Assembly (NCBI GenBank): GCA_900752815.1
Contig: CAADWS010000220.1
Span: forward strand, 1 to 13,994
Reading direction: 5' to 3'
Origin: Bacteroidaceae bacterium
Lineage (GTDB): Bacteria; Bacteroidota; Bacteroidia; Bacteroidales; Bacteroidaceae
DNA length: 13,994 bases
Shown here: piece after piece, positions 1-6,231 of the stretch
Layout of the letters: each line of letters opens with the position of its first letter
Position numbering within the stretch: the first letter of the stretch is position 1
The notes under the pieces: generated by a model
The model's database searches: none
What the model was told of the DNA's origin: nothing
Seen by the model: the letters and a program-made list of their open reading frames with translations, nothing else
Translations under genes and position numbers: made by a program

Positions 1-4
1 ACAA

Positions 5-84
5 TCCTACTGACAGAAAATTCTAAAGTACTGATAGAAATTTCTGTCAGTACTTTAGTTTTTACGAAAGTACTGACTGTTTTT
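5..84 (+). repeat. Palindromic repeat family, copy 1 (80 bp identical to copy 3)
   Basis: This 80 bp stretch recurs without a mismatch at 13893-13972. It is made of overlapping inverted repeats. CTGACAGAAA (10-19) pairs with 41-50. Arm A, CTAAAGTACTGA (23-34), pairs with arm B, TCAGTACTTTAG (47-58). Arm B extended to 46-56 (GTCAGTACTTT) also pairs with arm C at 67-77. The A:B and B:C pairings exclude each other. The B:C hairpin is followed by TGTTTTTT, so in plus-strand RNA it looks like a factor-independent terminator. The GTAC cores at 28, 50 and 70 are 20-22 bp apart. It lies downstream of the minus-strand zinc-ribbon gene. The sequence and pairing are seen directly; the terminator role is inferred. 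Confidence 0.9.
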
Positions 85-134
85 TGCGGTAAAAAAGTCT
101 GATACTTCTACCATACATGAATAGGGAAAGCTTT

Positions 135-503
135 TCAGCTCATGACTTCTAAATCGAAGTCTATTTGTTCAATGCAGTCGGGACATATAATCATGTATCC
201 ACCACGTCCACACAACTTGCTCCACGTCCAATCGGGTGACACAAAATATAACCTTATCAACTGTCCATCACATTTTGGGCATCTTTTATCATTCACTGTG
301 TCAACTTTTTCAGGATACTTATACATACTGGCTAATACGTCCTCCCATGGATACAATATCATTTTGTTGAGTCTTGCGTAATGATAACCTTCCTGATTTG
401 TATTTTTCACAATGCTCTCTATTGAATCTGAAAGATTGAGTTTTCTTTTTATCTCCTCAATCAGATTCATTACCATTTGTACGTGATTATCTGATTTATT
501 CAT
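135..503 (-). CDS. Small zinc-ribbon protein of unknown function
   Basis: This encodes a 122-residue cytosolic protein with no signal peptide or membrane segment. The N-terminal half (about 1-70) is probably helical and mixed. The C-terminal part carries two CPxC knuckles, C75-P-K-C78 and C107-P-D-C110, with a further Cys at 98 in a C-G-R-G-G-Y stretch. That spacing is typical of a zinc ribbon of the rubredoxin/treble-clef kind. A Trp-rich turn (D-W-T-W-S-K-L) precedes Cys98. It is the last gene of the minus-strand operon, 31 bp after the PP2C stop, and it shares the AT-rich composition of the two genes before it. I do not recognise the family well enough to name a function. An adaptor or metal-stabilised binding role for the NADAR/PP2C pair is an inference from context only. 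Confidence 0.8.
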   Translation of the reverse strand: MNKSDNHVQMVMNLIEEIKRKLNLSDSIESIVKNTNQEGYHYARLNKMILYPWEDVLASMYKYPEKVDTVNDKRCPKCDGQLIRLYFVSPDWTWSKLCGRGGYMIICPDCIEQIDFDLEVMS

Positions 504-534
504 AGAAAGAAATTCAATAAGTTAAACTATGAGA

Positions 535-1218
535 TTATTCTATGCAAGCCAATATGGCCGTGTAGTTATCGTCACCATTCTTTTCGCAAAGGAAATCGAA
601 AACATCCAGAATCTCTTGAGGGGACTTATCGTCCATCATCCGTTCCTGAAGAACATATGGAACAATACTTTTATATACACCGTCAGAACAAAGTAATATA
701 CGGTCTCCTGCTTCTATATGAAGCTGTATTATATCGGGAACAAGTTTCGCGGAATTGTAAGAGAAAAAACATCTGGAAAGAGTTTCCCAACCGAGAATCC
801 GATTCACATGGTCTGGAGTCTGATATAAGAGCCCGCCATCGTTACGTAAGATATAGAATCTACTGTCTCCTATGTGTGCTATTGTTAGATAGTTACCTTC
901 TATACTTGCCATCACCATTGTTGTGCCCATTTCTGCGTGTTTCAAGCTATCGGCACGCTTATTCAATTCATTGTAGGCAAACAAACAGGCATCATTCACT
1001 TTTTCTTCCGTATCTTTTTCCTTATCATTTCCCTTCCAATAGTCAGCAATAGCTTTGATTACCGTTTCGCTGGCCACTTCGCCAAAAGCATGACCGCCTA
1101 ATCCATCACATACAATACCTAACCAGCGCGAATTATCTGTTGTCTGAATAACACAGAAAGCATCTTCGTTCTTAGAGCGTTTCCCGGTCCTGCTTAGTGT
1201 TGCATAGCGTATATTCAT
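535..1218 (-). CDS. PP2C-family Ser/Thr protein phosphatase
   Basis: This is a 227-residue, single-domain, soluble PPM/PP2C phosphatase, close to the usual bacterial length of about 240. The family motifs appear in order: R-T-G-K-R-S-K-N-E-D near 10-19, the metal-binding V-C-D-G-L-G-G-H at 36-43 (Asp38), G-T-T at 98-100, I-G-D-S-R at 116-120 (Asp118), C-S-D-G at 177-180 (Asp179) and D-D-N-Y-T at 216-220. All metal-ligand Asp residues are present, so it should be an active Mn/Mg-dependent phosphatase. Its ATG overlaps the stop of the NADAR gene in an ATGA, which implies translational coupling. No protein kinase is left in the window, so its substrate is unknown; in similar operons the partner is often a Ser/Thr kinase. 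The family call is secure and the role is inferred. Confidence 0.95.
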   Translation of the reverse strand: MNIRYATLSRTGKRSKNEDAFCVIQTTDNSRWLGIVCDGLGGHAFGEVASETVIKAIADYWKGNDKEKDTEEKVNDACLFAYNELNKRADSLKHAEMGTTMVMASIEGNYLTIAHIGDSRFYILRNDGGLLYQTPDHVNRILGWETLSRCFFSYNSAKLVPDIIQLHIEAGDRILLCSDGVYKSIVPYVLQERMMDDKSPQEILDVFDFLCEKNGDDNYTAILACIE

Positions 1219-2246
1219 ATTTCTGTTGTTGTTCGTTTAACATATCCGTCACCAGCCATCATAGGCGGCAAATCCTCTTTTTCCAATTTCTCTTTTTTAT
1301 ATAGATACAAAACAACTGAGTGCCAGTCCGGATAATTTTCACTACCGAGCCGAATCCATTCACCTTCAAAATCCGAAGCTCCATTATTTCCAAATCCATC
1401 TATCAGGTAATCACCGTTACACAAGTCTTTTCTACTTGTTATTACGATATTTTCCTCAAACATCTTTCCAAAAACTTGGATCAGCCACTTTACCTTATTT
1501 GCCACAACAGAAGGGTCATTCCATGAAGCAGTCATCAGAATATACAAATCAAAATATGCATGAAGTTCAGACAGGGCTTTGATTGCTCCCTGCATTTCAT
1601 CCATCCCGCCTTGATCCATCCCAGGTGTTTCATCGGTCCGGTTTTCTTCCAAGAAATGACAATCTGCCAGTATATTGTCCATATTAATGAAAACACGTTT
1701 TCTACGTTTTGGCAGCTTCTTGTCACGTTTATCATAAGCATCTCTGATGCCTGTCAGTATGCTGCATAATTCTTGTGAGGTCAGAATCGTCCTGTAAGGA
1801 TTCACCTCTCCTATAGAATGAACCAGTGCCATCCCACGTGTCTGCATAAGTGCGTCACGAAATCTCTGACTCTGTTCAAACATAGCCTGATAAGCACGTC
1901 TCACCAGTTGCTGGAATTCTTCACCTTGTCGGTCAATAGCATGTCCTTTCCACCATACTATCTGGTCAGTCTGCCATGATGTGACACTGCGTTTTCTGGC
2001 ATTGCCTCCCTTCATACTGCAAATCTGCCTCTGTTTATCTCCATCCTTATATTTCAACGACTGCAGGAAACCTTCCATACTGCCGCATACCCTTCCTTCA
2101 AAGCGAAATCCGTTACTACAAAGGTTACTTAAAACATTGGACGGATATAAGCCGTCAGACCGAATATCCAAAGTATTGGTAACAGGGTCAAAATAATCCT
2201 TCGAACCCTTTCCGCCATTGCCGGTCATATCTTTGTTCTCTTTCAT
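1215..2246 (-). CDS. NADAR domain fused to a degenerate 5'(3')-deoxyribonucleotidase (HAD) domain
   Basis: This 343-residue soluble protein has two parts. Residues about 20-172 look like a NADAR (YbiA-type) domain: a G-F-R-F-E-G strand leads to S-M-E-G-F-L-Q at 56-62, matching the family's S-x-E-H-x-x-Q core (Glu58, Gln62, Lys65), followed by a helical region and a final I-L-T-G-I-R-D-A-Y. NADAR proteins act on N-glycosidic ADP-ribose linkages, including ADP-ribosylated guanine. Residues about 183-318 follow the NT5C nucleotidase pattern: V-F-I-N-M-D-N-I-L-A-D, L-M-T-A-S-W-N-D-P-S, then R-K-D-L-C-N-G-D-Y-L-I-D and the D-F-E-G-E-W-I end. The HAD nucleophile Asp is Asn188 and the second motif IV Asp is Gly284, so this half is probably catalytically dead. 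A basic linker joins the halves. The start overlaps the stop of an upstream remnant, and the stop overlaps the PP2C start. Confidence 0.85.
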   Translation of the reverse strand: MKENKDMTGNGGKGSKDYFDPVTNTLDIRSDGLYPSNVLSNLCSNGFRFEGRVCGSMEGFLQSLKYKDGDKQRQICSMKGGNARKRSVTSWQTDQIVWWKGHAIDRQGEEFQQLVRRAYQAMFEQSQRFRDALMQTRGMALVHSIGEVNPYRTILTSQELCSILTGIRDAYDKRDKKLPKRRKRVFINMDNILADCHFLEENRTDETPGMDQGGMDEMQGAIKALSELHAYFDLYILMTASWNDPSVVANKVKWLIQVFGKMFEENIVITSRKDLCNGDYLIDGFGNNGASDFEGEWIRLGSENYPDWHSVVLYLYKKEKLEKEDLPPMMAGDGYVKRTTTEI

Positions 2247-2451
2247 TGTTGAAGCGAAAAACTCTTCTCTATAGATTCTCCCAGATTAATATTTCTATCA
2301 TCAAGGTCAAATATATCCAGTTCGTCACATACTGCAAAAGCTTTGTTCTGTCAAATGGAGAATTTCCGGAAGCAATATATTCGACATTAAATCCAGACCG
2401 GTACGCCGCCTCCCACGGCAACGGTCCGGTCCCTCCGGCAGAAAGAGGACC
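2243..2451 (-). pseudogene. Frameshifted 3' remnant of an unidentified gene upstream of the NADAR gene
   Basis: On the minus strand, one frame (open from 2451) reads a protein-like stretch ending V-E-Y-I-A-S-G-N-S-P-F-D-R-T-K. A one-base shift near 2342 continues into A-F-A-V-C-D-E-L-D-I-F-D-L-D-D-R-N-I-N, ending S-F-S-L-Q-Q with a stop at 2243-2245. That stop overlaps the NADAR start as ATGA, the usual sign of a co-translated upstream gene. The second frame is open only from 2350, so it has no room for its own start. The join point is inferred from how naturally the two halves read together. Beyond about 2400 the DNA becomes GC-rich and I cannot follow the gene reliably. I cannot name the family. 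Alternatives are a sequencing indel in an intact gene, or chance. Confidence 0.45.
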
Positions 2452-2579
2452 TCATAATGAAAGCTGCTCAGCCGGCAACTTTCTTCCGCCCGGAAAGGAC
2501 GGATAAAATCAACGGTCGTTTTGTTCCATGCATGCTTCCTTTGACAATTGAACACAGCCCTCTTTTTTTCCGGCCAACA
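2247..2579. other. Composition junction without an intact gene
   Basis: This stretch has no complete gene. Positions 2247-2395 are AT-rich and carry the frameshifted remnant and promoter. Positions from about 2395 upward are GC-rich like the rest of the chromosome. A minus-strand reading frame at 2325-2555 exists, but it overlaps the remnant in another frame and does not look like a conserved protein. No terminal inverted repeat, attachment site or tRNA end was seen at the junction. Confidence 0.5.
2308..2338 (-). promoter_or_regulatory. Consensus Bacteroidales promoter for the NADAR-PP2C-zinc ribbon operon
   Basis: Reading the minus strand, a -33 box TTTG (2338-2335) is followed by exactly 19 bases and then a -7 box TATATTTG (2315-2308). 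This is a full match to the Bacteroides pattern TTTG, 19-21 bases, TAnnTTTG. It would start transcription near 2300, about 50 bases before the NADAR ATG. It sits inside the coding-like remnant, so it would keep the operon expressed after the upstream gene broke. Confidence 0.6.
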
Positions 2580-3116
2580 TTACGGTTTCCGCCCGATGCA
2601 CTTCCATGCCTGACGGCAGGCCGCCGCAATGCTCGGTTTCATTTCTTCCGACAGCAGTTCAAGGGAAGCAGCCAGTTCATTCTTCAGTTCCGGAAAGACC
2701 CTGCACACCCCGGCAACCAGTTTAATCATCACAGAACGGCTGCTGCCCGCTTCCTTTCCATCTGTCATTCCACACAGACAATAGTCCAGCAGGTCCGCTC
2801 TGAAGTCCTCCGTCACCGGCAGGTCTGCAAGGAGGGAAAGCAGCAATGCGCGGCGTATTTTCAAATCGGGCCGCATCGCCATATCAACCAGTTCATCATA
2901 AAAGGGCAGCAAGTATATCCGCTTGTCTTCCCCGGACAGGTGCGACAATATCCATGCCGCATTGCCGGCACGGCGCGTATCGCCCGTTGTGAGCAAGATT
3001 CTGCATAAACGGGAAATGCCCTGCTCATCGTTGTGCAGCGCTCTGGCATATTCCACCACGCCTGCTCTGGAGAGCCTTTCGCTCAGGCAGTTTTCCCATT
3101 CTGATTGTTCGGACAT
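2580..3116 (-). CDS. HEAT-like helical-repeat protein
   Basis: This encodes about 178 residues from the chosen ATG at 3116 (M-S-E-Q-S-E-W-E-N). It is almost all amphipathic helix, with repeated hydrophobic pairs such as A-A-W-I-L-S-H-L, R-R-A-L-L-L-S-L-L-A-D-L and S-M/V-M-I-K-L-V-A-G-V. That pattern, plus an acidic-basic alternation, suggests 4-5 HEAT/ARM-like or DNA-alkylation-repeat-like units. No signal peptide is seen. A longer frame to 3215 exists, but its extra 33 residues are Cys/Lys-rich, unlike the rest, and probably come from untranslated DNA. It faces the same way as the downstream NADAR operon but has the GC-rich composition of the chromosome. It could be an ordinary scaffold protein or an outer member of that operon; both are inferences. 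Confidence 0.7.
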   Translation of the reverse strand: MSEQSEWENCLSERLSRAGVVEYARALHNDEQGISRLCRILLTTGDTRRAGNAAWILSHLSGEDKRIYLLPFYDELVDMAMRPDLKIRRALLLSLLADLPVTEDFRADLLDYCLCGMTDGKEAGSSRSVMIKLVAGVCRVFPELKNELAASLELLSEEMKPSIAAACRQAWKCIGRKP

Positions 3117-3717
3117 CGTTTCTGAAATCTTAAGCAGGTTTTTATCCCTACGTTTTTTATTGTTACAAATTTCACATTCTCTCGCTTCGGATGTATTTCC
3201 ACATTGTTTATCCACGTCTCTAAATTAGCATATAAATTCCACTCCACCCCATCCTCGTAAGAAATTTTTCCAAGCATACACTTCTTCCGTCGCCTGCGGG
3301 GAGGGGTAAACAGAAACGCAGCGGCTGCCATTCCCTATGACACGGAACAAATCATCCCGCGGCCCCCACTCCTCCCCCCTGCGGTACGCCATACGAACCT
3401 ATACTGCCGGGAAACGGGGAAACTATACAATGGTGGACCAACACCGGGAGCGCCCTGTTTCCGCACGACAACGGTTCCGGGCACAACACGGCATGCCTTC
3501 CCCGAAAAACAGTTTTTTCAGCCTGCCACATTCAAGCTTTCTGCAAATTGACTTATCTTTGCCTTCGTAAGTGGTGAAACGCAGTCCTTCCTGACTTTTT
3601 CCCTGCCCGGCGCGACGGAAACCGCACACGTCCCTGCCCGTATCACCGCACAGGGCCCCCGAATACACGATGTGTCTGCGAGGAATCCTTCGAACCGAAT
3701 ACAACCATTGACTTACT
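3117..3717. other. Intergenic region between divergent genes
   Basis: These 600 bases separate the minus-strand HEAT gene from the plus-strand GH89 gene. Reading frames here (for example 3337-3570 and the upper part of 3423-3968) show no protein-like pattern. The proximal part next to the HEAT gene is AT-rich, then a GC-rich tract runs from about 3290 to 3480. A small dyad, AAAAAC at 3505-3510 and GTTTTT at 3512-3517, sits just upstream of the GH89 promoter candidate. Nothing else was recognised. Confidence 0.5.
3554..3561 (+). promoter_or_regulatory. Promoter -7 box upstream of the GH89 gene
   Basis: TATCTTTG fits TAnnTTTG. No good TTTG -33 box lies 19-21 bases upstream. Transcription would begin near 3570, giving a leader of about 150 bases before the ATG at 3718. 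Such a leader is long enough for post-transcriptional control, but I see no specific structure in it. Confidence 0.4.
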
Positions 3718-5937
3718 ATGAAAACGAAAAACGACTTACGTCTGCTCCGGACAGCCATAGCCGGAATCTTACTGTTGCTCTGCCTTCCCCTGTCACTGCA
3801 TGCCAACAAAAATGAAAAGGCAGCACGGGCACTGGCCGAACGTCTGTTCCCGACACAGGCATCGCAATTTGTATTCGAACAGATTGAACCAGAAAAAGGA
3901 CAGGATGTCTTCGTAATCGAGAGTTCCGAAGGAAAAATCCACATCCGGGGCAATTCTGCCAACTCCATGGCGGTGGGACTGAACCATTACCTCAAATACT
4001 ACTGCCACACCACGATTTCCTGGTATGCTGACGACCCTGTGGAAATGCCCAAGGTGCTACCCGACCTCCCGAAAAAGATTCGGATTGCCGCCCGCATGAA
4101 AAACCGTTTTTTCCTGAACTACTGCACCTTTGGCTACACCATGCCCTGGTGGCAGTGGAACGACTGGGAGCGCTTCATCGACTGGATGGCCCTCAACGGC
4201 ATCAATCAGCCGCTGGCCATCACCGGACAGGAGGCCATCTGGCTGCGCGTATGGAAAAAACTCGGCCTGAATGAACAAGACATCCGGAAATATTTCACCG
4301 GTCCGGCCCATCTGCCCTGGCACCGCATGACCAACATCGACCATTTCCAGGGACCGCTGCCCTATTCCTTCATGGAACACCAGGAGAAACTGCAGAAACG
4401 GATTGTAGACCGTGAACGTGAACTCAACATGACGCCCATCCTGCCAGCCTTCGCCGGACACGTGCCACAGGCGCTGACAAAGGTCTACCCGAATGCCAAA
4501 ATCAACCGCATGAGCTCGTGGGGCGGTTTCCGCGACACCTTCCGCAGTTACTTTCTCGACCCGCTCGACCCGCTCTTCCCGGTTATTCAAAAGGCCTATC
4601 TGAAGGAGCAGACCCGCCTCTATGGCACAGACCACATCTATGGTGCCGACCCGTTCAACGAAATCGAATCGCCCAGTTGGGAGCCGGATTACCTGGCCAC
4701 CGTGGCCCGCACCATCTATCACACCATCACGCAGGTGGACCCCGATGCCGTGTGGCTGCAAATGACCTGGCTGTTCTACTTCGACCGCGGCCACTGGACA
4801 GGTCCCCGCATCGATGCCTTCGTCAACGGCGTGCCACGCAACAAGATGCTGCTGCTCGACTACTATGCTGAAAATACGGAAATATGGAAACGCACCGACA
4901 GCTATTACGGACAGCCCTTTCTGTGGTGCTATCTGGGCAACTTTGGCGGCAACACAATGCTGAACGGCAACTTGAAAGAAACGGGACGCCGCATTGAGAA
5001 CGTCTACCGCAACGGAGGCAGCAACTTTGCCGGCATCGGCTCCACCCTCGAATCGTTCGACGTCAATCCCTTCATTTATGAATACGTATTTGAAAAAGCG
5101 TGGCAACACAACACCAGCGACGAGCGCTGGATGACAGCACTGGCCGACCGCCACTACGGAAAACCGGACGAAAATATACGCAAGGCCTGGCAACTGCTCT
5201 ACGAAAAAGTATATGCACAATCCAGCATGCTGGGCCGCGGCACACTGACCAACGCCCGCCCCACGTTGAAGGGCAGCGGCACCTGGACCGTCAATCCCAG
5301 CATCACCTATGACAACAAGGAGCTGTTCCGCGCATGGGAATTGCTGCTGGCCGCCCGCAACGGTTCGCAACGCGACGCCTACGTATTCGACGTGGTGAAC
5401 GTGGGCAGGCAGGTATTGGGCAATTACTTCCAGCGTCAGTTCAACGAGTTCATGCAGGCCTACCGGCAGCAGGACGAACTGGCTGCCCGCCGCAAGGGGG
5501 CAGAAATGGAGGAGTTGCTCAACGACCTGGACCAGCTGCTCTCCTGCCATCTCACCTTCTCCTACGGACGCTGGATCAACGATGCCGCCGCCTTCGGAAC
5601 AACACCGGCCGAAAAGGAATACTACAAGCACAATGCCCGCACACTGCTCACGCTCTGGGGCGAAAGAGGACAGTCGCTGAACGATTATGCCAACCGCTCG
5701 TGGGCCGACCTGACCCGCACCTATTATGCGCCGCGCTGGCACGCCTTCATCAACGACGTGTGCAATGCGCTCGCAGAAAAACGCCCCTTCGACGAACAGG
5801 CTTTCCGCGAAAAAGTGCTTGACATGGAGGCCGACTGGGCCGCAAACGACCACAACGGAGCTACCACAGCCCGCACCGACGGTCTGCAGCTCGCCTTCCG
5901 GCTCATGGAGAAATACCGGCAACGCATCCTGGAGTAA
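3718..5937 (+). CDS. Exported alpha-N-acetylglucosaminidase, glycoside hydrolase family 89 (NAGLU-like)
   Basis: This 739-residue enzyme should release terminal alpha-linked N-acetylglucosamine from host glycans such as mucin O-glycans or heparan-type chains. Residues 1-29 form a Sec signal peptide (basic start, L-L-L-L-C-L-P-L-S-L, cleavage near H-A-N). There is a Cys at 22 but no clear lipobox, so a periplasmic location is likely. The small NAGLU N-terminal domain spans about 33-115, then the (beta/alpha)8 core begins at N-Y-C-T-F-G-Y-T-M-P-W-W-Q-W near 134-147. D-P-F-N-E at 311-315 matches the family's acid/base region (Glu315). G-S-T-L-E-S-F at 441-447 matches the nucleophile region (Glu445). 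A helical C-terminal domain follows from about 460. Length is normal for the family. It stands alone, with no SusC/SusD pair, sulfatase or other glycosidase nearby. Confidence 0.96.
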   Translation: MKTKNDLRLLRTAIAGILLLLCLPLSLHANKNEKAARALAERLFPTQASQFVFEQIEPEKGQDVFVIESSEGKIHIRGNSANSMAVGLNHYLKYYCHTTISWYADDPVEMPKVLPDLPKKIRIAARMKNRFFLNYCTFGYTMPWWQWNDWERFIDWMALNGINQPLAITGQEAIWLRVWKKLGLNEQDIRKYFTGPAHLPWHRMTNIDHFQGPLPYSFMEHQEKLQKRIVDRERELNMTPILPAFAGHVPQALTKVYPNAKINRMSSWGGFRDTFRSYFLDPLDPLFPVIQKAYLKEQTRLYGTDHIYGADPFNEIESPSWEPDYLATVARTIYHTITQVDPDAVWLQMTWLFYFDRGHWTGPRIDAFVNGVPRNKMLLLDYYAENTEIWKRTDSYYGQPFLWCYLGNFGGNTMLNGNLKETGRRIENVYRNGGSNFAGIGSTLESFDVNPFIYEYVFEKAWQHNTSDERWMTALADRHYGKPDENIRKAWQLLYEKVYAQSSMLGRGTLTNARPTLKGSGTWTVNPSITYDNKELFRAWELLLAARNGSQRDAYVFDVVNVGRQVLGNYFQRQFNEFMQAYRQQDELAARRKGAEMEELLNDLDQLLSCHLTFSYGRWINDAAAFGTTPAEKEYYKHNARTLLTLWGERGQSLNDYANRSWADLTRTYYAPRWHAFINDVCNALAEKRPFDEQAFREKVLDMEADWAANDHNGATTARTDGLQLAFRLMEKYRQRILE

Positions 5938-5981
5938 ACCACCGTTGCCACAGGCCATTCCGCATGGCCGGTTATCATCCG

Positions 5982-6068
5982 AAAACAGTCAGTACTTTAG
6001 AAAAAACAGTTGGTACTTTAGAAAAAATAGTCAGTACTTTCGTTTTTTCTAAAGTACTGACTGTTTTT
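5982..6068 (+). repeat. Palindromic repeat family, copy 2 (three 21-bp tandem arms plus one inverse arm)
   Basis: Three direct units of exactly 21 bp start at 5982, 6003 and 6024 (first unit AAAACAGTCAGTACTTTAGAA, the others with 1-5 changes). One inverse arm follows, CTAAAGTACTGACTGTTTT at 6049-6067. The first unit matches the inverse arm perfectly over 19 bp (5982-6000). The third pairs over 12 bp (6029-6040 with 6051-6062), and the second pairs with mismatches. Three arms thus compete for one. The GTAC cores are 21, 21 and 20 bp apart (the second core is intact in GGTAC). Confidence 0.9.
6029..6068 (+). terminator. Terminator after the GH89 gene, within repeat copy 2
   Basis: AGTCAGTACTTT (6029-6040) and AAAGTACTGACT (6051-6062) form a 12-bp stem with a T-rich 10-base loop. 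It is followed by GTTTTTT at 6063-6069. It lies 90 bases after the GH89 stop on the same strand and faces the convergent AraC-membrane gene. On the other strand the A/T flanks give a weaker but similar structure, so it may act both ways. Confidence 0.65.
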
Positions 6069-6231
6069 TGGAGGTAAATCCCACTTCATCTGCACAGCCC
6101 GACAAGACGTGACAAGCCTGAGAAAACGGCAAAGGAAAGGGCGCTTCACCCGTCTCCGGCACAAGAAAGCCCGATCCGGTTCTGCCAAGCAATGCCCCCA
6201 AGGGGCACATAAGGAGCAGGAATACCTCTCC

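Noticed and set aside
2325..2555. 76-codon minus-strand frame as a stand-alone gene
   Set aside because: It overlaps the better-supported remnant in another frame and straddles the composition break. It has no recognisable motif.
4057..5958. 633-codon open frame on the minus strand across the GH89 gene
   Set aside because: It is a shadow of the GC-rich GH89 coding sequence. The translation shows no domain, whereas the plus-strand protein is a clear family match.
5953..5969. GGCCAT/ATGGCC hairpin just after the GH89 stop as a terminator
   Set aside because: The stem is only 6 bp and no T tract follows. The repeat hairpin at 6029-6068 is the better terminator.
5726..6052. Plus-strand frame ending in a repeated N-S-Q-Y-F-R-K peptide
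   Set aside because: The 7-residue periodicity is just the 21-bp DNA repeat read in frame. The rest of the frame overlaps the GH89 gene.
5982..6068. CRISPR array
   Set aside because: The 21-bp units are directly adjacent with no unique spacers, and the last arm is inverted. No cas gene is present.
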